DNA of 64,000 nucleotides from Dacryopinax spathularia (GCA_037974965.1 JBBPFI010000016.1:186001-250000); one strand, 5' to 3'. Shown: positions 23,962 through 37,199, counted from the first letter of the stretch. Numbers and translations: made by a program. The notes: generated by a model not told the origin, from the letters alone.

Positions 23962-25557
23962 ATGACCTCAAGCTCATTCTCTGGCTCAGGCGATGAGCTA
24001 GACGACAACATATCCGACGCCAGAGATACCTTTGACGATGACCACGATGGCCTGAACGGCGGGGAGGTCGAGATCCTCGCTTCCGTCCGCGCACAAGAGC
24101 GGGAGATCAAGAACCAGTCCAAGGACGTGTTCAACCGTCTAAAGTCTATCGCTGCGGATGCGGCGTTCGTGCAGCGTGTACGGGAGGAATATGCGGACTT
24201 TGCGCTAGTCCCGAATGCGCGCTGTGGCCTGTGGTATTGTCCGGTGCGCACCAACCTCAAGGTCATCCTGCTCCTTGACTGACGCTCATTGAAGCCAGAG
24301 GACGGTGTGACTCCCGCTTACTTCAAGTCCACCGACGGGCATACGAACAACTACAAGTTCTCCCTTCGCCGGCCGAACCTGCACGTCATACCCACCATCC
24401 AGGAGCACGGCGGTATAATCCTCGTCGACTCCACACGGCGGGGCAAGCTCTTCCCAGACGCGCTCTCCAAGACGGTGCCCATCTGGTGCGCAGTCATCAA
24501 CACCGCCCTCAGCTTCCCCATACCCGGGGGACCAGAGTGCTGGCTTTTCACTCCGTATCGGTCTGTCTCGCCGTCCGAACACGCGGTGATCGCCAGCCTC
24601 ATTCCTGGCTTTGCGGACACACTCTATTCATCGGCCCTGGTCTTACCGCAGTTAGACAAACCACTAAGGCCATTCTGGATCCACCCGCAAACCACCTCCT
24701 TTCCCGTTCTACCACCTTCGAACGAGCGCGACTTCTACCCAGTCATATGTGTTTCTGCCAGCAGGCGAGTAGAGGGTGGAAGTGACGGATTTGTACAGGA
24801 CTGGGGAGCCGGGTGGGGATATGTCCAGGGTGCGGGTGATGACGAAGAGAGTTGGTCGATGGGGCTTACGCCGCAGCTGTACTGGCAACATAAGTCGGAG
24901 CTTGACGCCTGCGGCCGGGCTGAGCTGCCCGAGCTGATCCGCTCGCTCGTCCAGGGCCAGCCTGCGCTGAATGGGATCACGGCGGAATTGCCCTCTCCTA
25001 TCGCAGCTGTGGATGGCCGCATATCGATCGGTCAATACCCACTGTCACCGGCGACTCCTGGCACGCTCCAAGTGACGCTACTATCATCGACCAACAACTC
25101 CGCAGCATCCTCCCGTCAGCAAGGCAGCATGATCTACACTCTCCCACCGCACTTCAAACAAGCCCAGTCAACATTCTACCAATCCATCGTCCCAGCCGTC
25201 ACGTCCGCAGCAGCCGACGCCCTCCGTTCCGGCCACACAATAATACTAGCCGACGACAGCCCCAACGCGGAATGGGCCTCCCCGCTCGCCCTCATCCTCC
25301 TCCAAATGTTCTTCGACGACTCTGGTGTCTGTCTACCCTCGCTCGGCCCCGCGGACGGGGAGCCTGGGACAGAGGAGGACCTGACGGCCTGGCAGGTGGA
25401 TGTGGATAAAGCGTCGATTGCGAGGAGGCTGCAGTGGGTTGTCCAGAGTTGCCCGAGGGTGAATCCGAGTCGGACACAGCTGAAGGGGGTTAATGTGCTG
25501 TTTATGTCGGGGCACCATGCGCAGAAGGCGGTCAGGCGGAGAAGGGGGCAGGGATGA
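23962..25557 (+). CDS. RIT1: Initiator tRNA A64 2'-O-ribosyl phosphate transferase
   Basis: Two exons (23962-24261 and 24295-25557) give 520 residues, close to yeast Rit1 (about 510). The family core is unmistakable: YFKSTDGHTNNYKFSLRRPN, then GGIILVDSTRRGK, LFPDALSKTVPIWCAVIN, the C-terminal phosphatase-like part with HTIILADDSPNAEWASPLAL, and VNVLFMSG near the end. Rit1 adds a phosphoribosyl group to A64 of initiator Met-tRNA, keeping it out of elongation; it acts in the cytoplasm. The single intron is unusually short (33 nt, gtcatc...ttgaag) but restores the frame exactly between the tRNA-transferase blocks. The ATG at 23962 is the first in frame; the acidic stretch after it is typical of fungal N-termini. 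Confidence 0.95.
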
Positions 25558-28500
25558 TCAGCGTTCGACTGGCGATGAGTGACCCGCGGATGGATTTGCG
25601 CTTCTCGAAAGCCCGAACATCCGCCTGCAGAATGGTCTCGATGAATGTGCACCTCCCTTCGAACACGACCTACGACGCACGTTCATAGTTTCGACCCGAT
25701 GGGGGCCGGATGGCCATTCCGTATGTCATAGCTGAAACCTAGAGATGGTATAGTTTCGAAGAACCATACAGCTTCTCGCCACGTTCTGGCATTCAAGGAC
25801 GATCACCTCCGACCATTGATCTTCTAGGTTGTAGATATTGTAGTTCTGCATAGACACGCGTTATAGAATACGATCTTGCGGAGAACTACATATGAGTGTA
25901 TTGACGCTCGGCCGATCTGTATGTCTCGCTCATTTCGATCTGCCGATCATGTAACACGTTTTCCCATAGGCCGTCTAAGTACCTTCCTCTCTGCCTCTGA
26001 GTAGAAGCCTTCTCTATACGGAAAGTCCCACCCTCACCGAACCATATCAACACTTCTCTTCTTCTTCCATCACAAACAGACGCCGCGTCCAATTGTGCGC
26101 CGTTACGTATACGCATAACGTACGTGTCTTACATGAAACGCGTCGCGACGCGTCCCTCATCAGATCCCGACGCCTACCGGCTGAAAAAATTGTCTGTGGG
26201 TTTCCATCTTCTCCTTCCATTCTCGAGACCATGTCATGTATCATCACGACATCACAGCATCGCAGGATCATAACAATTGCCCTGGTGAGTGATCGGGCAT
26301 TGTGGAATGGGAGGGGAGATATGCTCCCCCGATTGGGAGGTGGTTTGCCGAGAGGACAGGGGGAGCCGCGGCGGATATCGCTCGTCTTGAGGAGGGGAGA
26401 GGGGGTGGGGTGGAGTACGTACTGTAGTGCTGCTGTCATGCTCCAAGCTAACCAGCATGGAGCCTGCGAGGTGTGTGTTGGCAGTTCGGGAAAGCTTGGC
26501 GCTAGAACGGGGAGCTGCGGATTCCATCACTCCTCCTTCCAGAGCGCTCGCTTCCTTCATCCGTTCGGCGCAGAGAGGTGACCGGTCACAACAATGAATA
26601 AACATGGGATCGATGATAATCTCGTATGTGGTCGCAAGACATGATCATCCCCATCCTCCCTCTCATCCGAGCTAATCAACCCCTCCAAAGGGTCTCCGCA
26701 ATACTGTACTGTACATAGCACAACATTCCAGTCAATCTAACAAACATTCCAGTCCCGGAGGATTGCAGGGATCTCCATCGTTGGGCGCTGGGCCGGTGCC
26801 GGTCCGAGCGGTTAAGACGCTGAGGCGCAGAAGGTGGGTGAGGCTAGAGGCATGTAATTTAGATAATCCGGCTCGCTCTGTACGTACTTATAATGCTCGC
26901 TTGCTTGGGTAGTGGTAACGATCTCCCACCGCCGTTTTCTATAGATGCAGTAAGCGCTAGTATACAGTACAGTAGTCCCAGGCGCGGGATTGCAGTTCAG
27001 TTCAGAAACACAGTGATCCCTAAACACCCGCAATCACTCCGATCAAGCAATACAGTAACTAGGGACAAGGGTCAGCTCGATCGCAAAATCGACCCGAAGC
27101 TCGGCACGAAGCGGCAGAAGCGACACGAAGCTGAAGGAAGGCGGAAGCAGGGGCTTTTTTCAGTACTGGGGAGGGGGTTTTCACGCGCTCGTTTGCTGTT
27201 TGCTGTTTGGTTATTCACTTGAGAGTGCGCTGGCTGGCTTGGCATTGCTCGGTCTGGCTCTGGTGAGAGAGGGGTTTGGGAGGGCGGGAGAGCTCAGCTC
27301 GTTGTTCCATCTTCTGCAGTCCAGCAGGAGCAGGAGCAGGAGGTGTAGATACTGTATGGTCCAAGATCGAACGCACAGCGGCGGACAAGCACTCCGAGTC
27401 CACGGAGCTGGTTAGCCCGTGTACTGTAGAAGCGGCTCCAGCCGCCGTTCTTCCACTTTCTTCCGATTTCTCCTGGAAGACCGGAGCTGCGGACCAAAAA
27501 GGCGCTTGTTTCACCTCACCTCAATTCGCTGATTGCGTTGTTTGAGGTACAACAGATTGTGGCCCTTGCTGTACGGTACAGTACTTGAGCAGCAGTACTC
27601 ACTGGATGGCAGAAAGCGGGCCTGAGTATGAGCCGGTTATTATTGTATGTAGTGCTCAGGGGCTGCCCATTGTCCACCTCGATCATCTTTTCCTGCCGCA
27701 GCTTCGAATTCCCGGACCTTCTAAGACTATTTTCGTCCGCCCCCTCTGCTTCTTTAGGAAGCTAGGAAGCGCCTTGCGAGAAGGGAAGAAGGGAGGAGGT
27801 CGATACGGTCGTTAACCTGCGCAGGGCGCCACACGCCACTGGGAAGCAGGAAGCGCAGAAGCCCAGCTGGGATCAGAAGCGTTCATAGCGTGCAAGGAGG
27901 GGAAAAGGCGACGAGGTTTGAGCCACACGGATCTACATTCCCCGCAGCGACTTCAACGAGTGGAAGGAAGGGTAAGAAGGTGAAGAGGTGTTAAGGGAGA
28001 GAGGGAAGTACTTACTTGTGGCACACGCGGCGCCCGTTGTCTCGTGTCCCTTACCACCTTGCTCTCCGTTCGACCCACCCACTCAGACCAACGTGGACGT
28101 CGGCTCGGGACGTTCTGCGAAGAAGTCGTTGGAAGGACGCTGCCGACGACGACGACGAAGGTGTTTACGAGACGTCAACATCGACTTTGTTGATCACCTT
28201 CAGCTTGGCCTACGACGGCGACCAGTGTTGAAGGGGGATCACGTACAGGCCCTACTGACTGGTCTTTACGTCCCTCTCCTCACTTCTCCCAACCGACTAC
28301 CACAACCAACAACGACGGGCAAGAAACGAAGCGATCTCGTCACGAGCTTGCGGGCATAACAGTCGCCACCTACGCAAGATAGTGAGGTAGTAGTGAGAGT
28401 AAGCGAGGGTACTACATAGACGGGGGGACGACCAGTTGTGCACGCCCGTACGTCCGCTGCCGGCATCGACCTGTCAGACAGAGTTCTGCCCAGGTGACCC

Positions 28501-29169
28501 TAGTCCTGCGCTAACTCGTCCCTTCCCTTTCCTTCTTCTGATTCTCCCACAGTACCAAAACCAGCTGTCCGGTCCAACTCAGCTCGTCCTACCGCCGCCA
28601 CTACTGCCGCCACTGCTTGGTGCAGTAATAGCACGTACTACTCGTACCAAGCAACTGGAACCTCTGCTTCCCATAGGGTATTACGACTGCAATACACCCA
28701 AGAACGAACCAAGCGAGCCGAATAGAAGAACTCCAAGAAAGGCAAAGGGTACAAAAGCCCGCCAGCGCATCTCCCAGTTTCTGCATCGTCGTTCCCCGAC
28801 ATTCTTACACCCTCTCCCGCTCTGCTTTATTTGGCTCATCTGCTTCGCCTGCCTTTGGACCACGCGATACGCTTGCGCTTGCACCCTTTGCACCCCTGCA
28901 GTTTACAGCCTACGATCATCCGGCTGCTTATCGCCCCTTTATTCGCTGTTCGAAACTCGTATTCCGGTGGGCGGTGCCAGCTACTGCTTTTTAGCAAAAG
29001 TTGGGGACATAGGAGCTGCTGGTGGTGAAGAGGATCTGAAAGACTGGGAACGCGCGCACACGAGGACGCAACACGCCCCGCTTTCGTCCTTCCATTGTCG
29101 ATATCCTCACGACGACGACAACTACCAACGAAGTCGACTATTGTTTACTGCGGAAAGAAGGAGATCAAG
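25558..29169. other. Long intergenic region upstream of the Bem2-like gene
   Basis: 3.6 kb with no supported gene. It contains several copies of a TACTGTAC/TACAGTAC motif between about 26.70 and 27.58 kb, an isolated tRNA A-box-like string at 26799-26817, and CT-rich, low-complexity sequence from about 28.4 kb that is probably promoter and 5' UTR of the next gene. Open frames here (for example 28436-29395) look like composition artefacts. Confidence 0.5.
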
Positions 29170-32100
29170 ATGCGCCGCCGACAGCATGCGAATGAGTCGT
29201 TCGACTCTGTACCGCCTTCATCTACTCCACCGCAGTACGGTCCTCTCTCCCACCCGCATCACCCGCAACCACAGGCACACGGCCAGCGTCCGCATCACCC
29301 AAGCCACAGTCACGGCCACGGCCCCACGCAGCCGCAGACAACGCCCCTTCAGATCCCTCAGTCCACCCACCCATTCCCGACCGTCTCCCCAATGAGCTCC
29401 TCCCCGACGCACACACACGGCAGTCACATGCCCTCCTTCCCCCTCTCAGCCTCAGCCTCGTCCGACCTCCCCACCCCAACCTCCGCCAACCCCAACGCCC
29501 AACAACCGCCAGGCAAACGCGGGTTCTTCTCCCGCCCTAGATGGTTCAATCGGGACAAAACCACCTCCCTCTCCTCCCTCTCCGCGTCCGCCTCCAGCTC
29601 CCCAACGGGGCTCTCGCCCTCCAAGCAGCTCCCGGGCCCTTCCCCGCCCAGGGCGAGCTTCTCACTCGGCTTTCGGCGAACGACGGTCAGTACGAGCTCG
29701 AGCGTTTCTGCTGGCGCTGCTGCCGCCGCGGGAGGAGGGGGGTTGGCGCCGCCGGGCATCCACGCCAATGCCAGCCGGAGCCTACTGGATGTCTCTTCCA
29801 GTGCTGCGGGTGGAGGGACCGGGTTGCCCACTGTTCCTGGGAGTCCGCAGCCTAGTCCGCCGAGAAGCAGGGGGAGCTCGCATCGCTTGCCTGTTGGCGG
29901 TGAGCTTGAGCATGGCGGAGATTCGGACGGTGCAGGAGGAGGAGGAGGGGCGGGGGCAGGAGACCTAAGGAGCGTAAGCAGCAAACCCTGGAGCCGGAGC
30001 ATGGACGATTTCTCGCGCTTCCTCTCCGGTGGGAAAGGCAAGAACACGCATGACGAGAGGGAGAAAGGCGAGCGCGAGCGGGAGAAGCCAAAGCGCGAGC
30101 TCGAGAAGGACCGCAAGGAGCGGGAGAAGATCAGTGCCTACCGTGAACGCGGGTACGCCCACGCCCCGCCATCGCCGTCGCCGTCACACGCGATGGGCGC
30201 GTCCGTCTCCACGCCGGCGATGTTTGGCGCTGCGCCCGGAGGACCAGTCACGCCTCCTATACCCGTTGGCGGCCCACCGCGGCTGGCAACACCTCAGCCT
30301 GTCTCCCCACTCGGCTCGCCGGGGCTCTTGATCCCGGGGTCGTCGCCTTCTTCGCTCTCTACAAGCCCCAAAAGGAGCATGGACAACACTGCTGCGCTCT
30401 CCTCCGGCAACGCAGGAGCGGGAGCAGGAGCCGCAGGAGGGGGAGGGGACTACATGTCCCTCCCCCGAGCGCGGCACGCTTCCCCAGCCCGCTCTCCGGG
30501 CTCACTCAGCGCCCAATCCGTCCCCTTCCCTCTCGCCGACTCGCCTTCCCATACGCACTCGCACGGCCTCGCCGGCGCAGCAGGTCAAAGCACCTCCTCC
30601 CTCCATCTCCCGAGGCTGGGCAAGCAGGGGCGGAGTATCTCCGAGTCGCGCGTCTCGACTCTGTCTGCTTTGTCCGGTGGCTCACCGAGAGAGAGGGAGA
30701 AAGGGGATAGGAGCGGGAGCGGGAGGCCGAGCGAGGACCTCCCGCCTGTTCCTCCACTGCCGGCGAGCGTGTCTAGCCAGCCTGGCGGCGGGTGGTTCGC
30801 TAGCGGGAAGGCGTCCGCCTCCAACAATGCAGCTGGAGGAGGAGGGATTTCTTGGGCTCGTGAAGGGAGCAGAGAGGGAGGCGGTGGTGGAGGCGGGAGA
30901 GGGAATAGGGAAGCGACTGTCCCCTCTGGGAGGTGGGAGCACGCGATCCCCGTTCCGCCCGTCCCTAGCCTCCCGCGGGACATCGCCCGTTCCACTTCTC
31001 CTCTTAAGAAAGAAAAAGAGAAAGAGAAAGAGAAAGAAAAAGACCCGGAACTGCCTCCCTTCCTCGCCCTCCTCTCCCCGACCGTCGACAGTGCGTTAGC
31101 GCAGTACGCGGTTAACGCCGCTAAGCAGAGGAATACGCTTTTCCCTGCTCCTTCTGGCTCGGGGCTGATGCCGGAGGAGAAGAAGGGAGTCGGGAAGGGG
31201 GATTGGAGGGTGTATAAGGCGAGTTTGAAGGGTAGCAAGGTCTTGTTCTACAAGGTGCGTCCCTTCTCCCCTCCTCTATCCCTCATCCTGCAGAAATGCT
31301 GAGCGCTTATGATGTACGTAGGTCCCGAACGACCGCCAACCGGCTGTGGAAGCTCATTTCCCCCGTACGCTCGTACCGATCGACGAGAAGCCTTCGCCGC
31401 CTCTGCAGCCTCCGCCTGGGAGTGCAGGTCCGAGTCCGAGCGCGGGCAAGCAGCGGAAACGCGTTTATTGGGGGAAGGGGAGGCATCCGGATTGGCGTCG
31501 TTCGCCGGGTGCTGATGAGGAGGCTGGCGAAGATGCTTGGGAGGGGACGGGGGAGGCCGTAGCGCATGAATGCGTGTTCCGCAGTTTTCTGGCGGAGAGG
31601 AAGAGGGACACGGTCGGTTCGCTCGCTCAGGCTGTGCTTGCCATCGGGCTGGAACCGCACGAGATCCCGCTGCCTGATGATGCGCCGGAGGATTTCCCCG
31701 AGAATGGCGCGGTCGTGAAGGATAAGGATCGGTTTGTCCTGTCGGCGATGACTGTCCTGCCTGTTCTTTGGGGGAAAGAGTTCTGGGCGGAGATTGAGAA
31801 GCGGGTGGAGAGCACTGAGGAGGGTCGAGAGCGCGAGGAGGCGGTGAAGCGGCTGAGGACGGCCATGCTCGACGTTTGGGGAAGAGAGATGTGCGAGGTG
31901 CTGGAAGTCGACGATGGGTTTGTTCCCGAGCAGCCTCGCTCGGTCCTGTCGGATACGGTGGAACAGAAACTCCGAACTGGGCTGGACGTCAAGACGTTCC
32001 TCTCCCTCCCCGCTGAACTCGTCGCTCGCTCGCTCAAGGCATACTACGGCCAACGTTTCCCTTCCCCTTTCACGCCTTCTTCCCTCCTCAGCGCCGACAT

Positions 32101-35100
32101 GGACCCCTGGATGCACGCTATCGCCCCTGAAGACGGCGATGAGCCGCTGGAGCCGCTGACGCGGCTTGTAATGCTCCATATCCTCGTGGAGAGCCGGACC
32201 GGGCAGGAGCGTAAGGCAGCTGTGAAGGCTTGGGCGGACGTCCTACGTGCTGGACCGGGGTATGCGGCTGCCGAAGCGATCCGCCGTGCATTTTCTTCTG
32301 CACCGGTGGCTAGACTCGAGGGTCTAGGAGAGGCTATGCAGAATGTCGTATTTGCTCCGGATGACGGGAGCGGTGTGTGGCGAGGAGGGAGAAAGGAGCT
32401 GAGGAAGTTGCTGGAGGGAGTGCGGAAGGAGGAGAGTCGCTGGAGTGTTCTGGAGATGAAGCGCGTTTGGGACCTGCTCTATGCGAAGTGGCAAGCATGG
32501 ACGAGGGAGGAAGACGCAGAACTGGGCGAGGATGGAGACATCGGTGCTCTTGTTCAGTTATGGGAGGATACGGGCGATGCCAAAGATAGCACTTACCAGA
32601 CGTACGACCTGTTTTCTTTCCTCGTGTGATGGATACTGATCGCTCGGTAGGATCGCGTCCTTCCTGGCTCCTTCTCTTGCGGCACAGCCGAAGCAGTTTA
32701 CCCGCATAACAGAACATTTCTGGGCACCACGACCATCCCATATCACGACAACGTTCCTGCTTTCTCCACTCCATTTCCCTGAGGGCTCTTTCCCTACTCA
32801 AGCGGCAGAAGAGGATACTGAACTGGTTCGTCTGATGGATGGCGAACTACTTGTTCGCCTTCTGCCGGCCCGCATTACAAGCACCCAGCAGCCTGTCACT
32901 CGCCCGCCATCGCTGAATCTGCCGAGCAACTTTGCCATACCGAGTTCTCCACCCGCGTCGAAAGCCGACCACCGTTCCAGTGCGGTCACCACTCTGTCTC
33001 GTACGACTACCCTCTCCAGGAGATCCTCGATGCCGCCTCCAGCACTGCCACTGCAGCGCGCGGTCCTAGTCGGCGCAACTCTGGAAAGGCTGATCGATCT
33101 CCTGATAATCGGGGAGGACCTCGAACTCGAGCTACCGGCCGTCAGAGACGACCTGGTCATCGTCGGGAAGAAAGAGCGGGTGTTGATAGACGTCGAGGAC
33201 GCCAGACGCATCTTCTGGCACTGGCGTAAGAGCTGGATCTCTGGTCCCGACCTCTTCGATCGATTGAAGCGCCGATACGATTCGCCAATGCCTTCGGCTG
33301 CTTTAAACTGGCCACGAGGTCTCCTCGTACCTCGTGTCCGATTCGGTGTCTTGCAGGCAATCGAAGACTGGCTCACCATTGGCGATGGTGCTCAAGAGGC
33401 CCGAGAGGATGCCGCGCTCGCGAAGAAGATCATCAACTTCCTTGCTGTGGATCCGAACGACAGCGACAATGTTGCTTTGAAACACAGCGTTGTTAGACGC
33501 TGCTGGGACAAGGCGATTCGCACTCCTTTTGCAGCGACCGATCGCGTCCAGCGCCCGATAGGCACTGGTGATGGGGCCCTGGGTTCTGAGACACCGGACC
33601 TCTCTAGCATCCGTGCTGAGGCTCTCATCGACCAACTGGACGATATCGCTGCGCAACAATTTGCCGGGCTAACTCGCCAGGTTGGTTCTCAGGTTTCCTT
33701 GGGCGCCAGCACGTACTTACAATATTCTAGGACTTGCTTGCTGTGGCCGATCTATTCGAAGTCCAGCTTGCTGATCGGCTTGCATTCTTCCAGACCCGCG
33801 ACGCTGCAATCCCCGTCATTGACGATGTGCCCATCCAGAACATCAACTCTTTCCTCACCATCACTGATGCTGCGGCTGCGCTTTCGCCATCGTCACTCAC
33901 GCTGCTATCCCATCTGCTCCCCGATCGAGTTCGCCTTGTGCTGTGCGCTCAGTACACAATCCAGAAGTGGCTCGCATCCAAGGTAGCCGAGCCTGGACTT
34001 GGAGCGGTTGCCAGACAACAACGCATTAGCCTTCTCCTACGGGCTATGGACATCTGCCGTAACCGGATGGGCATGAGCGGGCCCGCTCGTATGCGGTCGT
34101 TCGTGGAAGCCGCCATAGCTAACGCCCTCCTTACTCCGGAGAGCAGATCCTTCACTCGGGCTTGGCAAGGGGTTGCGCAGATCCGAGGCGTTCCGGTCGA
34201 CACCTTGAACAGCTTGCTCTCCTCTTCACCGCAGCCTGCTTTGCGCGCCCAAGCTCCGCCTCTGGCGGTGGACCTCGGATGGATTCTGGAGCGTATGATA
34301 GAGATCCTTTCGAGCTCCAACACTTCCACCTTCGGGAAGAAGTCTTCGCCTCTCCTTAATCTTAAGAAGCGAAGGTATGTCTCCTGATGCGGTACTGAGT
34401 CATTATTGACATCATGCTAGACGTCTCGATGAGCTCTTCTCTGACGCAATGACAACTGTCTCCCCCCTTCGAGGCCCAACTCATGACCTGTCCGCGGACT
34501 CTCGTCGCCTAGCCAATATGGAGAAGGAGTGCGAAGGTTGGCCTCCTCGAGATATTCGGCAAGTGAAGGATGAAGCGTGGCGCGAGCAACAGCAAGGAAT
34601 GTCGCTAAGTAAAGCTCAATCAAGAATGAAGCCTTTTGCTCGGACTGTCGCCCTCCAAATCGACAAGCTGAAACGCGACCGGCAGATTCGTGATCGTCTG
34701 GCACGAGACATCCGCGCTGATAAGGAGAGGGTGGAGAAGATGGAGGCCGAGTCCAGTCGTGTATCCACGCAGCCAAAGAAGCAGGCGAAAGGTGGCCATA
34801 AGAAAGGCCGTAGCGTTACGGCTTTCTTCCGCGTAGTGCGGCCGTTGTCGACAGTCTTCGGGGCCGACAAGCAACCGGAACTCAACTTCACCGACAAGAC
34901 ACTTCCCGAGCTTGACTTTTCGGCAACCTCGAAGCCTGCTCTCTCTTTAAGCTTAGTGCATGCTACTGTACGGTCCTTGCCCAACGAGGGAAGATCTTTT
35001 ACTTTCGCTGTGGAGACGGAGGACGGGGGAAAGTACGTTCTGCAAGCCCCTAACCCTGCGGATCGCGAGCAATGGATGAAAGCGATAGCGCGTGCTGCCC

Positions 35101-36320
35101 AAGTATCTGCCGCGCGACGCTCCCAGCTGGAGGCCAGCACGCCGAAGTTGGATCTGCAGAACTCGGATTGGCAAGCCAGGCCAGCATCGCAACATCCAAA
35201 GTCTGGTGCGTACTCTAAAGCTTACTTCAAATTACTAGGGTTCTCATCCTTGCTCAGTATACGGCGTAACCCTCACAACCGTTCTCGAGCGCGACGGCGC
35301 TAAGTTGACAGACCGGGGCATACCGTTGATCATCAGCCAGCTGATCGACGAGGTTGAGCGGCGCGGTCTGACCGAGAGCGGCATCTACCGCATCTCCGGC
35401 TCCAGGAGCGACATCGAACATATTCGCAATTCAATCGACAAAGGCTTGCCCTTCGATATGGTGGTCAACGAGTATACCGATATTTATGCTATTTGCGATG
35501 CGATCAAACAGTGGTTCAGGGATCTGCCCGAGTCCATACTGCCTGTCACACAACTAAAGGAGTTTGAACAAGCCATCAGTGAGTCGACATCTGCTCTGCT
35601 TGTCCCGCTTGGTGCCTGACACCGATCGATAGAGATCGAAGACTACAATACTCGCATGTTCCGCATTCAAGACTTGGTCTTAGGCTTACCCAGGCCTAAC
35701 TTCCTCTGCCTGCGCGGCCTGGCCGAACATCTTAACAAGTGAGTCTTGGCGGTCGGACAGTGAAACAGCATGGACTCATGGGAAACAGGGTGACCGACTT
35801 TGAGGAACGCAATCACATGCATGCCGAGAACCTTGCCATGGTCTGGGCGCCGACGCTTTGCCGTCCCCCTGCAAATGCCCCTCAAGCGGCTCACCTGCAT
35901 ATGTTCACGGCTCTCGGTCCCGCAACTGCCATCGTGAAGCAATGCATCGTGCAATACCACTGGCTCTTCAATGAGCCTGATGAGCCTGAGCCCGAATCAG
36001 CAGCTGACACTGAGCTGCAAACCCCTACTGGCGACTCTCCTACGGTCGAGGAACGACGTTTCTCTATGACCGTCACGGAGGAAGGTGCCGTTGTCATCCA
36101 AGAAGAGCCGGTGGAGCGTCCGTCCATGGAGAGCAAGGCTTCTGGCTCTAGCATGGGCATGCCGAATATCGATGTCACCGGTCCAACACCTGAACCTTCG
36201 GTAGACTCTCACGGTGACCACTCAGCAGAGGACGGCTATTCGCTCACTTCTCCTTCTTACTACGCTAAGGCAGCATCCTCCACATCTGTTGCCACAACCA
36301 GAACCACCGGATATCCGTAA
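29170..36320 (+). CDS. Bem2-type RasGEF-like/PH/RhoGAP protein
   Basis: Eight exons (29170-31254, 31322-32601, 32651-33680, 33731-34374, 34421-35205, 35258-35578, 35633-35738, 35789-36320) join in phase to 2,260 residues. The first 695 residues are low-complexity (His/Pro, Ser, Gly runs and a KEKEKEK tract). RasGEF_N-like sequence (ATLERLIDLLI...RIFWHWRKSW) lies near 1255-1340 and a RasGEF-like region (LLAVADLFEVQLADRLAFF...RVRLVLCAQYTIQKWL) near 1465-1600. A PH domain spans about 1850-1906 (ending ADREQWMKAIARAA). The RhoGAP domain begins near 1942 with GIYRISGS, which carries the arginine finger. Yeast Bem2 has this architecture and switches off Rho GTPases in bud emergence and wall integrity. 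Symbol withheld because orthology was not tested. Confidence 0.93.
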
Positions 36321-36793
36321 GCCTTTATTACCCACACTCGTTCTTGATACCCGACAACAACTGTATTCCTGTCCACTCCGCATCCCGCGTCTCTACGCAT
36401 CGCAACTTGCATTTTTGCAACCTCATATGCCACGCTATCAGCCATACGTATGTACTCAGCAAACCCTCGTCAGTCATTTCAAATGTATCATTTAATGGGA
36501 CATTGTCGATAAGAGCTTGACTCTCTGAATCAGCATCGTTCGAACCCCGGGTCTAACGCTGGCCGCGCTTCGTTTGGCTTTCCTGCCATCCACAACTTGC
36601 GACTATGCCGGAAGGGCAACGTTGCTTGATCCAGGCGTGCCCACTTTCCATGTGCCATGAATTTTTGGTTCTACATATAATCGCACCGCTGTGCGAGATT
36701 CCCATCGGACATGCACATTGCCGAGAACTGACAACTGTTGCACCAGGGCAGACTGTCCGGATGACGTTGAGAGACAACGGTTTCCTGCGCAGG
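36321..36793. other. Intergenic between Bem2-like gene and repeat locus 2
   Basis: 3' flank of the RhoGAP gene. A T-arm-like string (GTTCGAACCCCGGG near 36539) has no matching tRNA body. Confidence 0.5.
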
Positions 36794-36946
36794 CATCGAC
36801 ATCTGCTTAGTGCAGCGGTATTGGAATGGGGAAATGCAGCCCGTCCCCCGGGTGATTGCTGGTACCGTTACGCGAGGTTGTGTGTTCGACCCTCGTCGCG
36901 GTTAACTTCCGCGAATAAACCAGTTCGTCTGGTTTCACGTTTTGCA
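36794..36946 (+). repeat. Head M1, copy c
   Basis: Left end of locus 2, starting CATCGACATCTGCTTAGTGC. B-box-like TGTTCGACCCT lies about 75 bp downstream, followed by the two-hairpin module with AAACCAG, TTCGT, CTGGTTT. Confidence 0.88.
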
Positions 36947-37139
36947 TTTTTCTCGACCGGCTCTGTCTCAAATCTTGCCCTTCAAATTGCGGTTTGCTTG
37001 GGATTTTTCGTGGTCCAACTCACTGTACAAGTCAGCCCAACATTTAATAACCACAAATAAGATCGGAAGAGGCTGTAAGAGGCCCATGTGCAGTCTCGGA
37101 AGTAGATTGTCCTTTGCACGTCTGTGTTGTACCAGACAG

Positions 37140-37199
37140 CATTCCAGTGAGCAGATATCTGAGACAATGTGAGACATTGATATGGGTCGCTCTGGAGTG
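37140..37199. repeat. Palindrome with TGAGACA boxes, copy 3
   Basis: CATTCCAG to CTGGAGTG, bracketing CTGAGACAATGTGAGACA. Confidence 0.75.

Noticed and set aside
26795-26860. Possible tRNA-Ser/Leu gene (A-box-like GGTCCGAGCGGTTAAGACG)
   Set aside because: No T-arm or closing acceptor stem follows within a plausible distance, even allowing an intron.
28436-29395. 319-codon open frame upstream of the Bem2-like gene
   Set aside because: No motif, overlaps the true start in another frame, and its CT-rich composition fits a 5' leader.
29424-30116. Long minus-strand frame opposite the Bem2-like N-terminus
   Set aside because: Shadow of the low-complexity coding strand; no motif.
31005-31045. GAAA/GAGAAA microsatellite as an independent repeat
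   Set aside because: It is in frame inside the Bem2-like coding exon, encoding the KEKEKEK tract.
36525-36570. T-arm-like GTTCGAACCCCGGG
   Set aside because: Flanking bases do not form the T stem and no A box or acceptor partner was found on either strand.
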